Of a stretch of DNA of 64,000 bases, positions 11,654 to 23,520 are shown one piece after another. Numbering within the stretch: the stretch's first letter is position 1; every line of letters begins with the position of its first letter. Origin of the DNA: Eretmocerus hayati (Eukaryota; Arthropoda; Insecta; Hymenoptera; Aphelinidae); NCBI GenBank assembly GCA_029851415.1, contig CM056743.1, positions 70,214,186-70,278,185 of the forward strand, written 5' to 3'. A model generated the notes under the pieces. That model was not told where the DNA came from. It searched no databases and was given only the letters and a program-made list of their open reading frames with translations. A program made the position numbers and the translations under genes.

Positions 11654-12147
11654 CTCTGCCGATTGGAACAGAAGAGGCCCAAATGATTCCAGGAGAAATC
11701 TATTGCACTGAAGAGGGAAGAAAGAAGAAAGAAGAGGGAAGAAAGAAGAAAGAGAGGGAACAATGAAGAATGAAGACAGAAGATGCCGACAAGTGGCCGA
11801 AGAGAGAAGATGGAGAAGAGGAACGCTCGCAATCGAGCGCGAGACATGCCGCTCATCCTGAAGTAATGCTCACGCGGTTCCGGGATGAGATGGTAGATGC
11901 AGGTGGATCTCCTTCTTGATTGCCCGATGCCCTAGGTATCGGACATCGAGGGGAGAGGGATATTACACGGCCGGGCCCACCTCTCGGTGGGCCCCACCCA
12001 AACCCGTGTCCCGCCTGGTATGGCCTGCGTGGGCTATGCGTAGTCCGCGTATGCTGAACCAGTCCGGTGTCTGGGGACGGATCCGAGGGATCCTGAGGCA
12101 GGTTTTGCCCTCTAACCACCTTAAAAAAAAAAAAAAAAAAAAAAAAA
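9118..12147 (+). mobile_element. R1-clade LINE copy C, 5'-truncated, best preserved
   Basis: A 3.0-kb copy starting in the endonuclease domain and running through RT, zinc finger, 3'UTR and a 25-bp poly(A) (12123-12147). The 3'UTR is nearly the same as that of copies A and E. Its 5' end lies in (GA)n, and its poly(A) runs into GGGAGAGGGATAGATAG. Confidence 0.9.
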
Positions 12148-12185
12148 GAGGGAGAGGGATAGATAGATCGATGGATAGATAGAGA
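12148..12185. repeat. GA/GATA simple repeat between R1-C and R1-D
   Basis: GAGGGAGAGGG followed by imperfect GATA units. The same GATA repeat reappears at 17748-17764 on the other side of R1-D, so it is the split target of R1-D. Confidence 0.85.
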
Positions 12186-13153
12186 CACCTAGGAACCATG
12201 TAGACCCAGGAACCGTGTTGAGGTAGAGCATTCTCCATGCTACTGGGTGCGTCCACAGGTTGCGGATAGTGGCACGGGCAGAGTCACTGGGGATTGATAC
12301 CATCCTCAGTCTCTCTGGTTACTCATGAATATGCAGAGTATGCAAAATGAGCGAGCGCAGACGAGGAGTCGCAGATACACAATACAACACCACACTGACA
12401 CAGTAAGTGAACCCACGTGGGCATTCTGAGCTGACCAACGACAGCCTTGCTGGCTCCGAGGGGCACACCGGAAGTTGGTGAGAAGCAACGCGGTGACCCT
12501 GTCGATACAGGGTATCTCTATCGTATATGCATCGGATCACGAGAGTGACGCGAGGGCCCGAATCAAGTCGGGCATTCTCTCGCTGAGTGGTAACACGATC
12601 TTCCCCAAGGGAACACAAGAACCCTCATAAGGACAGAGATCGGCCGAACTAGGGAGTGCTACCACGGTATCAGCTGGCATGGCGATTGGTCGGGACTCCG
12701 GGAGAAACGCAGGCGAGACTGACATTACACTGACACCACACACACAGCGCGCAACTCACGTCACCAGTGCAACCATCCCTGGGAGGGGATCCTTCCACTG
12801 CTGTGTCCGTGCCCACTCTGGAGGGTACCGCGTTGAAACCAGTGATCGCTCCTGGGCCGCCGGTAGTAGGGGGACCCGAACCCCACGCTCACCACGAGGG
12901 GAGGCAGTCCCGCACAAGGGTAGGGGGGATACCCCAAATCCCGTTCCTGTGGTAGTGCCGGTTGGTGACCGGACGGGACCATGCTGCAGGGTGCGGGGGT
13001 TGGAACGTCATCTGAGGCCACCGGACTGTAGGCGCGGTCGGCAAGTGGGAGGATCCAAGAACGGGGTACTCGGACTGGTGGGCGGGGGTAGGTGGGACCA
13101 CTAACACGAACAAAGACACAGTAATCCGAGGGGGATAGGAGGGAAGAAAAAAA

Positions 13154-14683
13154 ATGGCAGAAACAACAACGAATTTGGAAATTTTCAGAGCGAATCTGCC
13201 AACTGGGTGTCCCGCTCAAACACAACCATCAACATCAAACAAGGAGAGAGTTGATGCAGAAGAGATGGAGACTGGCGAAGGAAAGACGCCTGGCGCTAGT
13301 CAACAGAGGATACGCAGAACTAATTCCGCTGACCTCAAAACGAGCTGGGGTAAGTTCAAAGAGGCTCACACGAGAGAGGAAGAACTCCTGAAGAGGATCC
13401 TCAAGGTACTCGATGACATAACCAAGGAAGTCAACGGGCACGCGACAGCAAAGAAGTCGACTAAGAGGCTTGTACAGAAGGCCAGCAGCCTACGTGAAGG
13501 GCTAGAAGCTGCTAGCACAAGAGCTTCGGAAATGAGAGAGGCAATCAGCTCCAGCCTAGAGACAATGGCCAAGGACTCCGCTGGATCATCATCCTCGCTG
13601 GCCCCACCTCCACAAAGAGCGGGATGGGGGAGCCAAACGAAGGGAGGCCGCACAAGCCCCATCAATAGGGACCAGAAAACCGATATCAAAAAAGCAAAGA
13701 GAGCAGCCCTCAGACCGGAACAGCTCAATTTCGAAGGACAAGGAGAGGGACTGTTCAGGACACCCCCATCCACGCCAGGGACACCAAGGACAAACTGGTC
13801 AGATAACGGTCAGCTCTCGGACGCTGGGTCCGGCTGGCAACTTGCGGGACGGAGTAGGAGACTCAGGGGAAACGAGAGATGTCCCAACAACCAGGTCAGA
13901 GCCGAAAAAAAGAAAAGAAGAGGAAGAACAAGGGAAATAAAAGGAGGACTAGACCCGACGCACTCCTCATAGAAGTGAAGAAAGATAGCCTGTCCTACGC
14001 AGATATGATCAAGACAGTCAAGCAGGGAGAGGAAACGATGCAAGTGGCTCCAAAGGTCTCCAAACCGCGGAAGTCGAAAGAGGGACATTTACTCATCGAA
14101 CTTGAGAAGGAGGTGAAGGCGGAGGCCGTCGAGGATGCCCTCAAGGGCGTGATTCAAGACGCCGGAGAGATACGACGTCTTTCCCCAACGATCACGCAGG
14201 AAGTGCTTGACCTCGACGACGTGAGCACACTCCAGGAAGTCAAGAAAGCCTTCGTGAAGGAACTCGGAGCAGAGCATGCAGGCAGCATCACGACCAGGAC
14301 CATCCGCCCAGGATACAAGGGTACTCAGATTGCGGTGATCACACTGCCAGAGCGGCTCGTTAAAGGAGTGCTGGCAAAAGGGGAAGTCCGGGTAGACTTC
14401 GTTAGCGCGCGGGTCCGGGGAAATGGCGGAATCCCGAGATGCTACAACTGCCTGCAATACGGGCATTTGTCCGCAAAGTGCGACAAGCCACAAGCGAGGC
14501 GGGCAAAACGCTGCTTCAACTGTGGAGGAGAAGGCCACATAGCAGCGGTATGTGTAACCGGAGAGCAGAAATGACTGAGCTGCGAGGCCCTCAAAGAGGA
14601 CCACAAACACAGGTCGGGCATGCAGTGCTGCAAGGCCTACCAGCAGGCGCGAGCAGCATGGAAGGTCCGGAAAAGGCGCAAAG
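13154..14683 (+). pseudogene. R1-D ORF1 (gag-like, CCHC nucleic-acid binding)
   Basis: ORF1 would coat element RNA. The first frame (13154-13972, ATG start) is charged, Ser/Thr-rich and helix-prone, without a clear domain. Homology then moves to another frame (from about 13879), where RPDALLIEVKKDSLSYADMI and a gag core lead to two CCHC knuckles, CYNCLQYGHLSAKC (C-x2-C-x4-H-x4-C) and CFNCGGEGHIAAVC. A frameshift therefore lies between 13879 and 13972. A TGA at 14572-14574 stands where a Cys begins the next knuckle; reading through it gives LSCEALKEDHKHRSG up to the ORF2 start. ORF1 is broken at least twice. Confidence 0.8.
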
Positions 14684-17402
14684 ATGGCTAGTTTCCTGCA
14701 AGCGAATCTCCGCAGGAGCAACGATGCTCACAGTCTACTCGAAACAGAGGCCTCAAGACTGGGAGCAGACGTCCTCATCATCTCCGAGCAGTATCTCCGA
14801 GAAGAGCGACCGCGAACCACGGAAGACCTTGGGAGGGGATCGGCCATCCAAGTCTGGAACGGGAGCCTTACGGAGACGGAAAGACCGACCGAAGGGACGG
14901 GCTTCGCCCGAAGAGTCATCGGCAATATTGCGGTGTATAGCTGCTGTGACTCACCGAACGCACCGATGAATGTCTTCCTTCGGGAACTGTGAGAACTCGA
15001 GGATAGTTTGAGACAGTGGAGAGGCCTCGCCATAGTAGCGGTGGATTTCAACTGCAAGGCTCCAACTTGGAAAGGAGGGCCAGAGGCTGAAAGAGGTAAC
15101 GCGCTGGAAACAACCATGGCCCAACTGGACCTGGATTGCCTCAACGAGGTAGGAAAGGCGACATGGCACAGGGGGGCATCATCCTCAGTGCTCGATTTGA
15201 CGTTTGTTAGCTCGTCGCTCATGAGACGAGTCACGAAGTGGCAGGTCCTTGATTCGGAAACGCTCAGCATTCATCGTCATATCTTTTTCAAGATAGATGG
15301 TGGCCGGAACGTAGGAATAGTACGGCAGAGCGAGGGATGGCAAGTCCATAAATTTGACGAGGAAAGCTTCAAGGAAGCGATCCTCGAAGCAGAGGCCTCC
15401 GGAGAAGAGCTCTCTCCGGAAGAGACGGTAACGAGCGTCATCCGGTCCATCACCCGAGCCTGTGACGCCTCCATGCCGAGGAGGAAGCAACCCCGGTTCC
15501 AGAAGAGGCAAGTATACTGATGGAACGATGAAATCAGGGACCTTCGCCGCAGCGCAAACGCTAAGAGGAGGCGAGCGAAGCGAGCGCGCAAACGTGGACG
15601 TCCATCAGTGGCAGCAGATGGAGCGGCCTACGGAGAGGCGAAGAAGCTTCTCCGGGATGCCATCCGTCGCAGCAAACGGAAGTGCTGGTCGGAGCTATGC
15701 AGCATGTCCGATCAAGATCCGTGGGGCACACCGTACCGGGTGGTCATGAGCAGACTGCGCTTCAGAGACGGACCAACAGCGCCTACTGACAAAGAGTCAG
15801 TTCTACGGATTGCCAGGGCACTCTAACCGAAAGGGGAGCCCAGACTCACATTCCCTGGGTTCATCTCCGAGACAATCCCCCTCTTCACCGAAGAAGAGCT
15901 AAGACGAGCCGCTACGAGATTGGCGAACGGTAAGGCCCTGGGGTTGGATGGTATCCCCAACGAAGCCCTGAAAATAGTGGCTCGAGAGCAGCCTACCCTG
16001 CTATTAAAGCTGTTTGATAAGTGTCTCCTTGCGGGAATGTTCCCGAAACTGTGGAAACGGCAGAAGCTAGTCCTCATTCCCAACGAAAAGGGTGGAGAAC
16101 CAGCGGAGCCATCATCGAATCGGCCACTCAATATGCTGGACAACATCGGGAAGATGTATGACCGCATGATACTGAACCGGGCGGAGGAAGAGTATGAGCG
16201 TAGCGGAGGGATGTCCCCGATGCAGTTTGGCTTCCGCAAGGGGCGCAGTACAATGCACGCAATAGAAAGCGTACATGACAGAGTTCACAGAGCTCATACA
16301 GTGGCTCCCCAACCAGGAGGATGGTTTTGTGCCATAATATGCTTGGATGTGAAAAATGCCTTCAACACAGCCAGCTGGGAACGGATCTATAGGTCCCTAG
16401 ATGGGAGAGTCCCCCCTTACCTGCTCGCAGTCATGGACTGCGTGACAGAGTCCTCGTATGTGACACCAATGAGGGAAGGGTTGAGCACGAATTATCTGCA
16501 GGAATAGCTCAAGGATCCGTGTCAGGACCGTTCGAATAGAATACGCAATACGACGAGTTCCTGAACATGAGTCTCCCTGATGGGGCAGAACTCATTGGCT
16601 TCGTGGACGATGCGGCATTAGTCGTGGTCGCCGAAACCGCATGGCGAGTGGAGTATGTGGCCAATGAAGCTCTTTACCGCATTGGTCAGTGGTTCCCTGA
16701 GAACGGGCTGGAGCTTGCCGAGCTCAAGTGCGAAGCGATGCTAGTCACCAAGAGTCCAGTCCAGCGGCGTTTCGCGCTACGGACGATCAGCGCTTATTGC
16801 ACGGTGTCCGGTCACGCAGCCTGTGTGCTTGCGGATACACCACCCATTCGACTGCTTGTAGCCGAGAGAGTGCGGGTATGGAAACGCCAAGAAACCCTTA
16901 ATAGCGATGGAGTCGTGCTCAACCCCACTCGTAAGGCTCTCATACGAGACGTCGAGAGGGGGAGACCGTCGAAGAGTGGCAAGAGGAGTGGGAGAGCTCA
17001 ACGAAAGGGAAATGGACGAGAAGGTTGATCCCCAACATAGCCAGGTGGATCGATCGAGCTCACGGAGAGCTGGACTACTGGCTGACGCAAGCGTTTAATG
17101 GGCATGGCTGCTTCGGAAAGTACCTGGAGCGGTTCCAGAAGAGGGAGACCCCGGTCTGTCAGATAGATGCGGCAGACTGGAACGATGTGGAGCATGCACT
17201 CTTCCGTTACATGAACACAGCTGTGGAGAGAACGGAGCTCGCGAACTGGCTTGGAAATCAGATCACCCCTGAAAATCTAGTGCCGTTCATACTCCGCAGC
17301 AAAGAGACATGGGATAAGATCGCCGACTATATCAAGACGGCGATCACCCGAAAAGAAGAGCGAGAACGAGCAGCGCAGCGCCAAGCAAGGGGCGCTGCAT
17401 AG
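14684..17402 (+). pseudogene. R1-D ORF2 (endonuclease-reverse transcriptase), degenerate
   Basis: It starts with MASFLQANLRRSNDA, the usual N-terminus of R1 endonucleases. Stops at 14990-14992, 15518-15520 and 15824-15826, a stop near 16505, and a frameshift near 17025 break it. RT motifs survive (LGLDGIPNEALKI, FGFRKGRSTMHAIES, LDVKNAFNTAS, GFVDDAALVVV). The catalytic box reads FVDD where copies A, C and E have FADD. Between the phrases CEAMLVTKS and QRRFALRTI (about 16760) roughly 110 codons of thumb region present in copy C are missing. The C-terminal LTQAFNGHGCFGKYLERF region and stop at 17402 remain. Confidence 0.85.
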
Positions 17403-18073
17403 CGAACAATGACGACTTGAAGAGTGATCATTGACGACGAAGAGAGAAGACAGAAGAGCGAACACACCAAAGAGGAACGCCCCATGGCGCGTGATACACC
17501 TCCCACCCTGAAGTAATGCTAACGCGGTCTCGGGGTGGGTTGGTTAGACAGTGGTTAGCTGCCCCCAGTTCTGCAATGATGGCTTGCCAACATCGTAGGG
17601 CTGAGAGCAGAAGGTTTTAGCGCTCATGTGCTGGATTCATGCTCACCCGGTGAGCATGAAAGCGCTTATGGTCTGCCGGTGGGATATCCATGAGGGATAG
17701 CCTGTCATCAGATTTTCCCTTATATTCCACTTTTAAAAGAAAAAAAAGGGATAGATAGATAGATGTCCTTTATTCGTCCAAAGACAAAAATATCATTACA
17801 TACGCTTACATATGTCCATTACAATATAATAACACGTATAAGAAATGAATGAGATATATGTACACGAAATAATAATGAATTCAGTCGATCACTGGTTTGG
17901 TCAAGGACAATAAGTATCACAATTCGTGACTAGTCAGGGTGTATACTCAGAGACTATTCAAACACTCATGGAACTGGATATAAACTGATGAAGAAAAGGG
18001 GCAAGGGTTCGCACTAATATCACAGATATAGATCACCAACTGGGTGACTAAGGTCACATGTGAGAAGTACTAA

Positions 18074-18401
18074 CCAGGAGAGTGTTTCAGATCCGGGTCA
18101 CGGATTTGGCTGAAACTCTGGGAATAGACTTCTTTTAGTACCAAAAAAAGATATCCAAAATTATAGACCCTAACGCTCAAGCATTTCCGAGCTGCAGCAA
18201 AAAACTTTAGCATTGCCCATATGGGCCTATGTTAAAATATAGTATATATAGGTATACTGTAATGCATAGGTTATTGGCTGTAGCTTCAAAACGCTTGAGC
18301 GTTAGGGTTTATAATTGTGGATATCGTCTTTTGGTACTACAAGATGACTATTCCCAGAGTTTCAGACAAATCCGTGACCCGGATCTGAAACACTCTCCTG
18401 G
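18074..18401. mobile_element. 328-bp MITE with TAA duplication
   Basis: The termini CCAGGAGAGTGTTTCAGATC are inverted repeats, and pairing extends over at least 120 bp per arm, so nearly the whole element folds back. It is flanked by TAA at 18071-18073 and 18402-18404. A 3-bp TAA duplication fits PIF/Harbinger-type MITEs (TWA targets). No coding capacity. Confidence 0.85.
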
Positions 18402-18424
18402 TAAGCTAAAAAGAACCCTTCCCA

Positions 18425-21060
18425 TTACAGATTAGAATGATGCCTCTTCTCCACATCAATCTTCTGCGGAGACTGGGTTAGTAGAAAATTTTCCAGGGAT
18501 TCTTTGGATAATGATGTTCTCGCCAGCTGCCAAAAGCCCGGAGGGAGATAGTTCCACAAATGAGCACATTGAACCTGGAACGATCTTTTTCCGCACTCAA
18601 GTCTCATATTGGGGACCTTGAGTACTCGCTCTTCTGCATCACCGTGTGCAGGGCGTTCGGATTGGTACCTGGTGAACATCGCAGCTAGGTAGCTAGGCTC
18701 TCCTAAATGCATGATCTTGTACATTAACAGAGCTGCAAAGTACCTTCTCCGCGAATCAGTACGTAACCAACCCAAACGCGCTCTAAACGGGGTGATGTGC
18801 TCATCTCTCCTAAGATCAAAAATGTACCTCACACATGAATTGCTTAGTCGCTGTATCCGTTGCCGCTGTTCGTCCGTGGCACACAACCGTGGTTCGTCGA
18901 GGTACACGACCGTGCAGTAATCTAAATGCGGTTGAACCAAGGACTCGACTAGGCGAATTCGGAAAGGTCTGGTGATACACGCCTTGAAAAACCGCAGTCC
19001 TCATAGAGCTCTGTTGACTCTCTTTGTTACTCGATCAATGTACGTCTGCCTCGTCAGTTCACTATCAAGTGTAACACCGAGACTCACGACCGTGTCACTG
19101 AACGGGATGAACTTTCCATCCTGTATTTCAACCCCTGGCAAGTCCATTCCCTTCAGATCTTTGATATTCCTGTCAGAGCTGAAGTAGATTGCCTTGGTCT
19201 TGCCAGCGTTGAGACACAGGCCGGAATTCTCGGCCCATTCAGCAACTAGTCGTCCTATTTCACCTAGTCGGGCGATGCCCTCCCTGATCTTAGTCTTCTC
19301 GACTTGGAGGTAAATTTGGAGATCATCCGCATAAAATAGATGATGCACCGAATTTCCGTTTAGCAAACCAGGTGAGTCATTGACATATAAGCTGAAGATT
19401 AAAGGCCCGAGAACGGAACCCTGTGAAAAACCCAGATTGGTTTCGAGCCAATCAGAATTACCAGATCTTGAAGTGACTTTTTGGGTGCGACCTTGTAAGT
19501 ATGATTTTATCCACAGAAGTGCCGATCTCGAAAAGCCAAGATTTCGAAGTTTGCTCAACAGCTTCGATGGTGATATTGTGTGAAATGCTTCACTAAAGTC
19601 AAAGAGCAGGAGCAAGGTGATCTTTTTCTTGTCAATACCTACTCTGATGTCATCTGTCAACTCTAGTAGAGCTGTCTGGGTGCTATGGTATTGCCTGAAA
19701 CCAGTCTGGAAGCAATCTTGTAGTTTTCCTTGTTTCAAATACTCCGTGATTTGGTCGTGTGCGATTTTTTCCAGGACCTTGGCGAGGAAGCAGAGAAGCG
19801 CTATAGGACGAAAATCTGAGACTGTTGATGGAGCTGTAGTCTTTTTTAATGCAAGCAGCTGTGCTCGCTTCCAAGCTCCGGGAAAAGTACTATGAGCGAA
19901 AGAGGAGTTGAAAATATGTACAATGAAATCACCAATAGCCGGAAGAGCCTTCGCGATCACGCATTGAGGCATCCCGTCTGACCCACGGGCTTGCGAGGAA
20001 AAATGTTTGACAGCAAGGACTACGTCATTGAAATTTGTGGGCTTGAATTCAAAACCCTCCTCTGAAGCCGAATTCATATCGTCCATTGCTTCATCTGTAT
20101 TTTTGTGAGGCGAAATGGGAACTCCCGCAGAGCGAGAGCGTTCAACTCATCCGGTGTGAAACCATGCAGTTCCTCCTCTTTTCTCTTAGGCAGGAGGCCG
20201 AGGTTGCGCATTTCCTTCCAGATATTCTTATGTTGATCAAGAGCGTCTGAAAGATGATTTTGGAGGAAGGAGTTACGCTCTTGTTCCAAGCGCGAATCAA
20301 CCTCTTGGCTAAGCCAGAAGTACTCATTTTCAAGCTCAGGACACTTGCGCTGGTTACATTGATTTCGTTCCCAGCGCCTGCGCGTCGCATCTCGCTTATT
20401 CATGAGTACCCTCAACTCAGGACCAATCCAAGGAGCATAATTTTCCCGCGGGGTAATAGTTTTTTCAGGCGCTAATTCATCTATTACAGTTTTCAAATTC
20501 TCATTCAAGCAATGAATTGCGTCTTCCAAGGTGGTTTCGGCATCCTCAAAAGCTATCCAGTCACAGCGAAGCAGCCGATCATTCAGCATCTCCGGAGTGA
20601 TGTTACGAAAATCCCTATAAGTGAAGGAATTTTGCGACGGAGTGGGAGTGAAGACGTTCATGGTTACGTCTATGATTGAGTGCCTGCCGAAACTGGGCAG
20701 GAGTCTATTTTGAAAGTCAGTAATGGTGTCAGTGTCATCTACGTAAATATGATCAATCCATGTATGAGAAACATCAGGGTTGTGTTGGTGAGTCGAACCA
20801 TGCTGCACTATCAGGAGGGCTAGTTCTTCTGTCAGTGCAGTCAGTGTCTTGGTGTCGGGATGAGTAGTATCCAACAAGTCAGCGTTCAGATCTTCCATAA
20901 TAATTTTGTGACTGTAATCTCCACACAGTCGGCGTAATGAGCCAAACAACCCATCATCCTTCTGCATGGCGATTTTTGGAGGTCTACAGACCACCACGAC
21001 TAATATTGGAGGAGAATTGCCTTGCTGTACGCTACAGGAAATGAATTCAGGCGCACCAGG
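18425..21060 (-). pseudogene. CR1/Jockey-group ORF2 copy b (EN-RT)
   Basis: The endonuclease part (20997 leftwards; DLNADLLDTTHPD, SHTWIDHIYVDD) continues into a basic linker (RRRWERNQCNQRKCPE) and RT (RPIALLCFLAKVLEKIAHDQ, STQTALLELTDDIRVGI, LFYADDLQIYLQ at about 19331-19366). Lesions are a 2-bp gain near 20,133 that shifts the frame between linker and RT, and a TGA at 19001-19003 at the Tyr of the phrase RALYGLRFF. The downstream frame is open to 18425. A small in-frame extra segment lies near 18,885 relative to copy c. It is non-functional. Confidence 0.85.
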
Positions 21061-21096
21061 CTCCCCTGGGCCAGAAGTATTAGATGAAATTAATTT

Positions 21097-23449
21097 TCAG
21101 GGAGATTGATTGATTGATTGATTGATGCCCGTTTATTCGTCCGAAGACAAAAAAGAAAAATAATCAGTTACATATGGTAATATATATCACAGATCAATAG
21201 TGCACATTAATAAAAATAATGAAGTCATTGGGTCAAGGACAAATCTTAAGTATATCACAATTTGTGACTAGTCAGGTAGCACTCAGGAGATTCACAAACT
21301 TCATAGAATAATATGAGAATATAAAAATATAAAAAGAAATGGCAGGGCTCACAGTCATATTACAGAAAAGTTCAGTCAATTGACGAGGGGTCATACGTAT
21401 ACTTATAATTTTATTCTAGATGAACGAATCAAGCAACAAGTCAGCCCAAGCCTTTCAAAGTTTAGAGATTGAAGTAATGCTTCTTCTCCACATCAATCCT
21501 CTGGGGAGACTGTGTGAGCAAAAAATCCTTCATAGCCTCTTTAAATAATGACATTTTCCCCAGCTGCCGAAAGCCCGGAGGGAGAAAGTTCCACAAATGA
21601 GCACATTGAACCTGGAAAGATCTTCTTCCATATTCAAGTCTCATATTGGGAACTTCGAGTACCCGCTCTTCTGCATCACCGCGTGCGGGGCGTTCAGATT
21701 GGTACCTGGTGAACATCGCAGCTAGGTAGCCAGGCTCTCCTAAATGCATGATCTTGTGCATTAACAGAGCTGCGAAGTACATTCTCCGCGAATCAGTACG
21801 TAACCAACCCAAACGCTCCCTAAACGGGGTGATGTGCTCGTCTCTCCTAAGATCAAAAATGTACCTCACACATGAATTGCTTAGTCGTTGTATCCGTTGC
21901 CGCTGTTCGTCCGTGGCGTCGAGGTACACGACCGTGCAATAGTCTATATGCGGTTGAACCAGGGACTCAACTAGGCGAACTCGGAGAGGTCTGGTGATAC
22001 ATGCCCTAAAAAACCGCAATCCATAGAGGGCTCTGTTGACTTTCTTAGTTACTTGGTCGATGTGCGGTTTCCACGTCAGTTCACTGTCAAGTGTAACACC
22101 AAGGCTCACGACCGTATCACTGAACGGGATGAACTTTCCTTCCTGTATCTCAACCCCTGACAAGTCCATTCTCTTCAGATCTTTGATATTCCCTCAGAAC
22201 TGAAGTAGATTGCCTTGCTCTTGCCAGCGTTGAGACACAGGCCGGAACTTCTGGCCCACTCAGCAACAAGTCGTCCTATTTCTCCCAGCTGAGCAATGCC
22301 CTCTCTGATCTTAGATTTCTCGACTTGGAGATAAATTTGTGGGTCATCCGCATAAAAAAGATGATGTACTGACTTCCCGTCAAGCAAACCAGGTAAATAA
22401 TTGACATATAAACTGAAGAGTAAAGGCCCAAGAACGGAACCCTGTGGAATACCCAGATTGGTTTTGAGCCAATCAGAACTACCAGATTTTGAAGTAACTT
22501 TTTGGGTGCGGCCTTGTAAGTATGATTTTATCCACAGGAGTGCCGATCTCGAAAAGCCTAGATTTCGAAGTTTGCTCAACAGCTTTGATGGTGATATTGT
22601 GTCAAAGGCTTTACTGAAGTCAAAAAGCAGGAGCAAGGTGATCTTTTTCTTGTCAATACCTACTCGGATGTCATCGGTCAACTTTAGTAAAGCTGTCTGG
22701 GTGCTATGATGTTGTCTGAAACCAGTCTGGAAGCGATCTAATAATTTCTCAGACTTCAAAAACTCCGTGATTTGGTCGTGTGCGATTTTTTCCAAAACTT
22801 TGGCAAGGAAGCAAAGCAGCGCTATAGGACGGAAGTCCGAGACCGTTGATGGAGCGGTGGTCTTTTTTAATGCAATTAGCTGTGCCTGCTTCCAAGCCTC
22901 AGGAAATGCACTATGAGCAAAAGAGGAGTTAAAAATATGTACAATAAGATCACCAATAGCCGGAAGAGCCTTCGCGATCACGCTTTGGGGTATCCCGTCC
23001 GCCCCACGGGCCTGTGAAGAGAAATGTTTAATAGCAAGGACTACATCACTGTAATTTGTGGGCTTGAATCCAAAACCCTCCTCTGAAGCCGAATTTATAT
23101 CGTCCATTGCTTCCTCTATATTTTATTGAGGCGAAACGGAAACTCCCGCAAAGTGAGCGTTCAACTCATCCGGTGTGAAACCATGAAGTTCCTCCTCTTT
23201 GCTTTTAGGCAGGAGGCCGAGGTTGCGCATTTCCTTCCAAATGTTCTTATGTTGATCAAGAGCGTCTGAGAGATGGTTTTGAAGGAAGGAGTTACGCTCT
23301 TGTTCCATGCGCAGGTCGACCTCTTCGCTAAGCCGGAAGTACTCACTTTGAAGCTCAGGACACTTTCGCTGGTTGCGTTGATTCCGTTCCCAGCGCCTGC
23401 GCGTCGCATCTCGCTTATTCATGAGTACCTTCAACTCAGGACCAATCCA

Positions 23450-23452
<3 letters not shown>
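21097..23452 (-). mobile_element. CR1/Jockey-group LINE copy c
   Basis: A - strand copy, truncated at its 5' side inside the linker after the endonuclease, exactly where (GA)n begins (23453). Its 3' tail on the + strand is GATTGATTGATTGATT followed by GCCCGTTTATTCGTCC, so the sense strand ends with AATAAACGGGC and a (CAAT)n tail. Confidence 0.88.
21462..23452 (-). pseudogene. CR1/Jockey-group ORF2 copy c (RT)
   Basis: The linker (MNKRDATRRRWERNQRNQRK) is followed by RT with RPIALLCFLAKVLEKIAHDQ, LFDFSKAFDTISPSKLL, GIPQGSVLGPLLFSLYVN, and FYADD (about 22353). A TAA at 23123-23125 replaces the Lys of the phrase PQKNIEEA found in copy a. One base is lost near 22,190 and shifts the frame before the segment 22169-21462 (IPFSDTVVSLGVTLDSELTW, then VQPHIDYCTVVYLDATDEQR). 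This RT is the cleanest of the three copies. Confidence 0.87.
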
Positions 23453-23504
<52 letters not shown>

Positions 23505-23520
23505 GATTAGATTAGATTAG
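23453..23520. repeat. (GA)n plus (ATTAG)4
   Basis: About 24 GA units (23453-23500) run into four ATTAG units (23501-23520). The pentamer array is the 3' tail of the next - strand element. Confidence 0.95.

Larger units (their letters stand above)
12186..17747 (+). mobile_element. R1-clade LINE copy D, near full length but dead
   Basis: About 5.56 kb. The order is a long 5'UTR (12186-13153), gag-like ORF1 with CCHC knuckles, ORF2 with endonuclease and RT, a 3'UTR and an A-rich end (17734-17747). It is a separate subfamily: its protein is only moderately like copies A, C and E. Both flanks are GATA repeat, so the insertion site lies inside a GATA tract that forms the 3' tail of CR1-b. I see no ORF in the 5'UTR; its many CGGGG-rich segments contrast with the AT-rich regions further right. 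Confidence 0.85.
17748..21096 (-). mobile_element. CR1/Jockey-group LINE copy b
   Basis: A 3.3-kb - strand copy with partial endonuclease, RT, C-terminal region, 3'UTR and a (TATC)n-type tail at 17748-17764 next to AATAAAGGAC. Its 3'UTR is interrupted by the MITE at 18074-18401. The 5' end (about 21090) directly abuts the GATT tail of copy c, separated only by GGGAGA. Copies b and c share most of their sequence and belong to one family with copy a. Confidence 0.87.
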
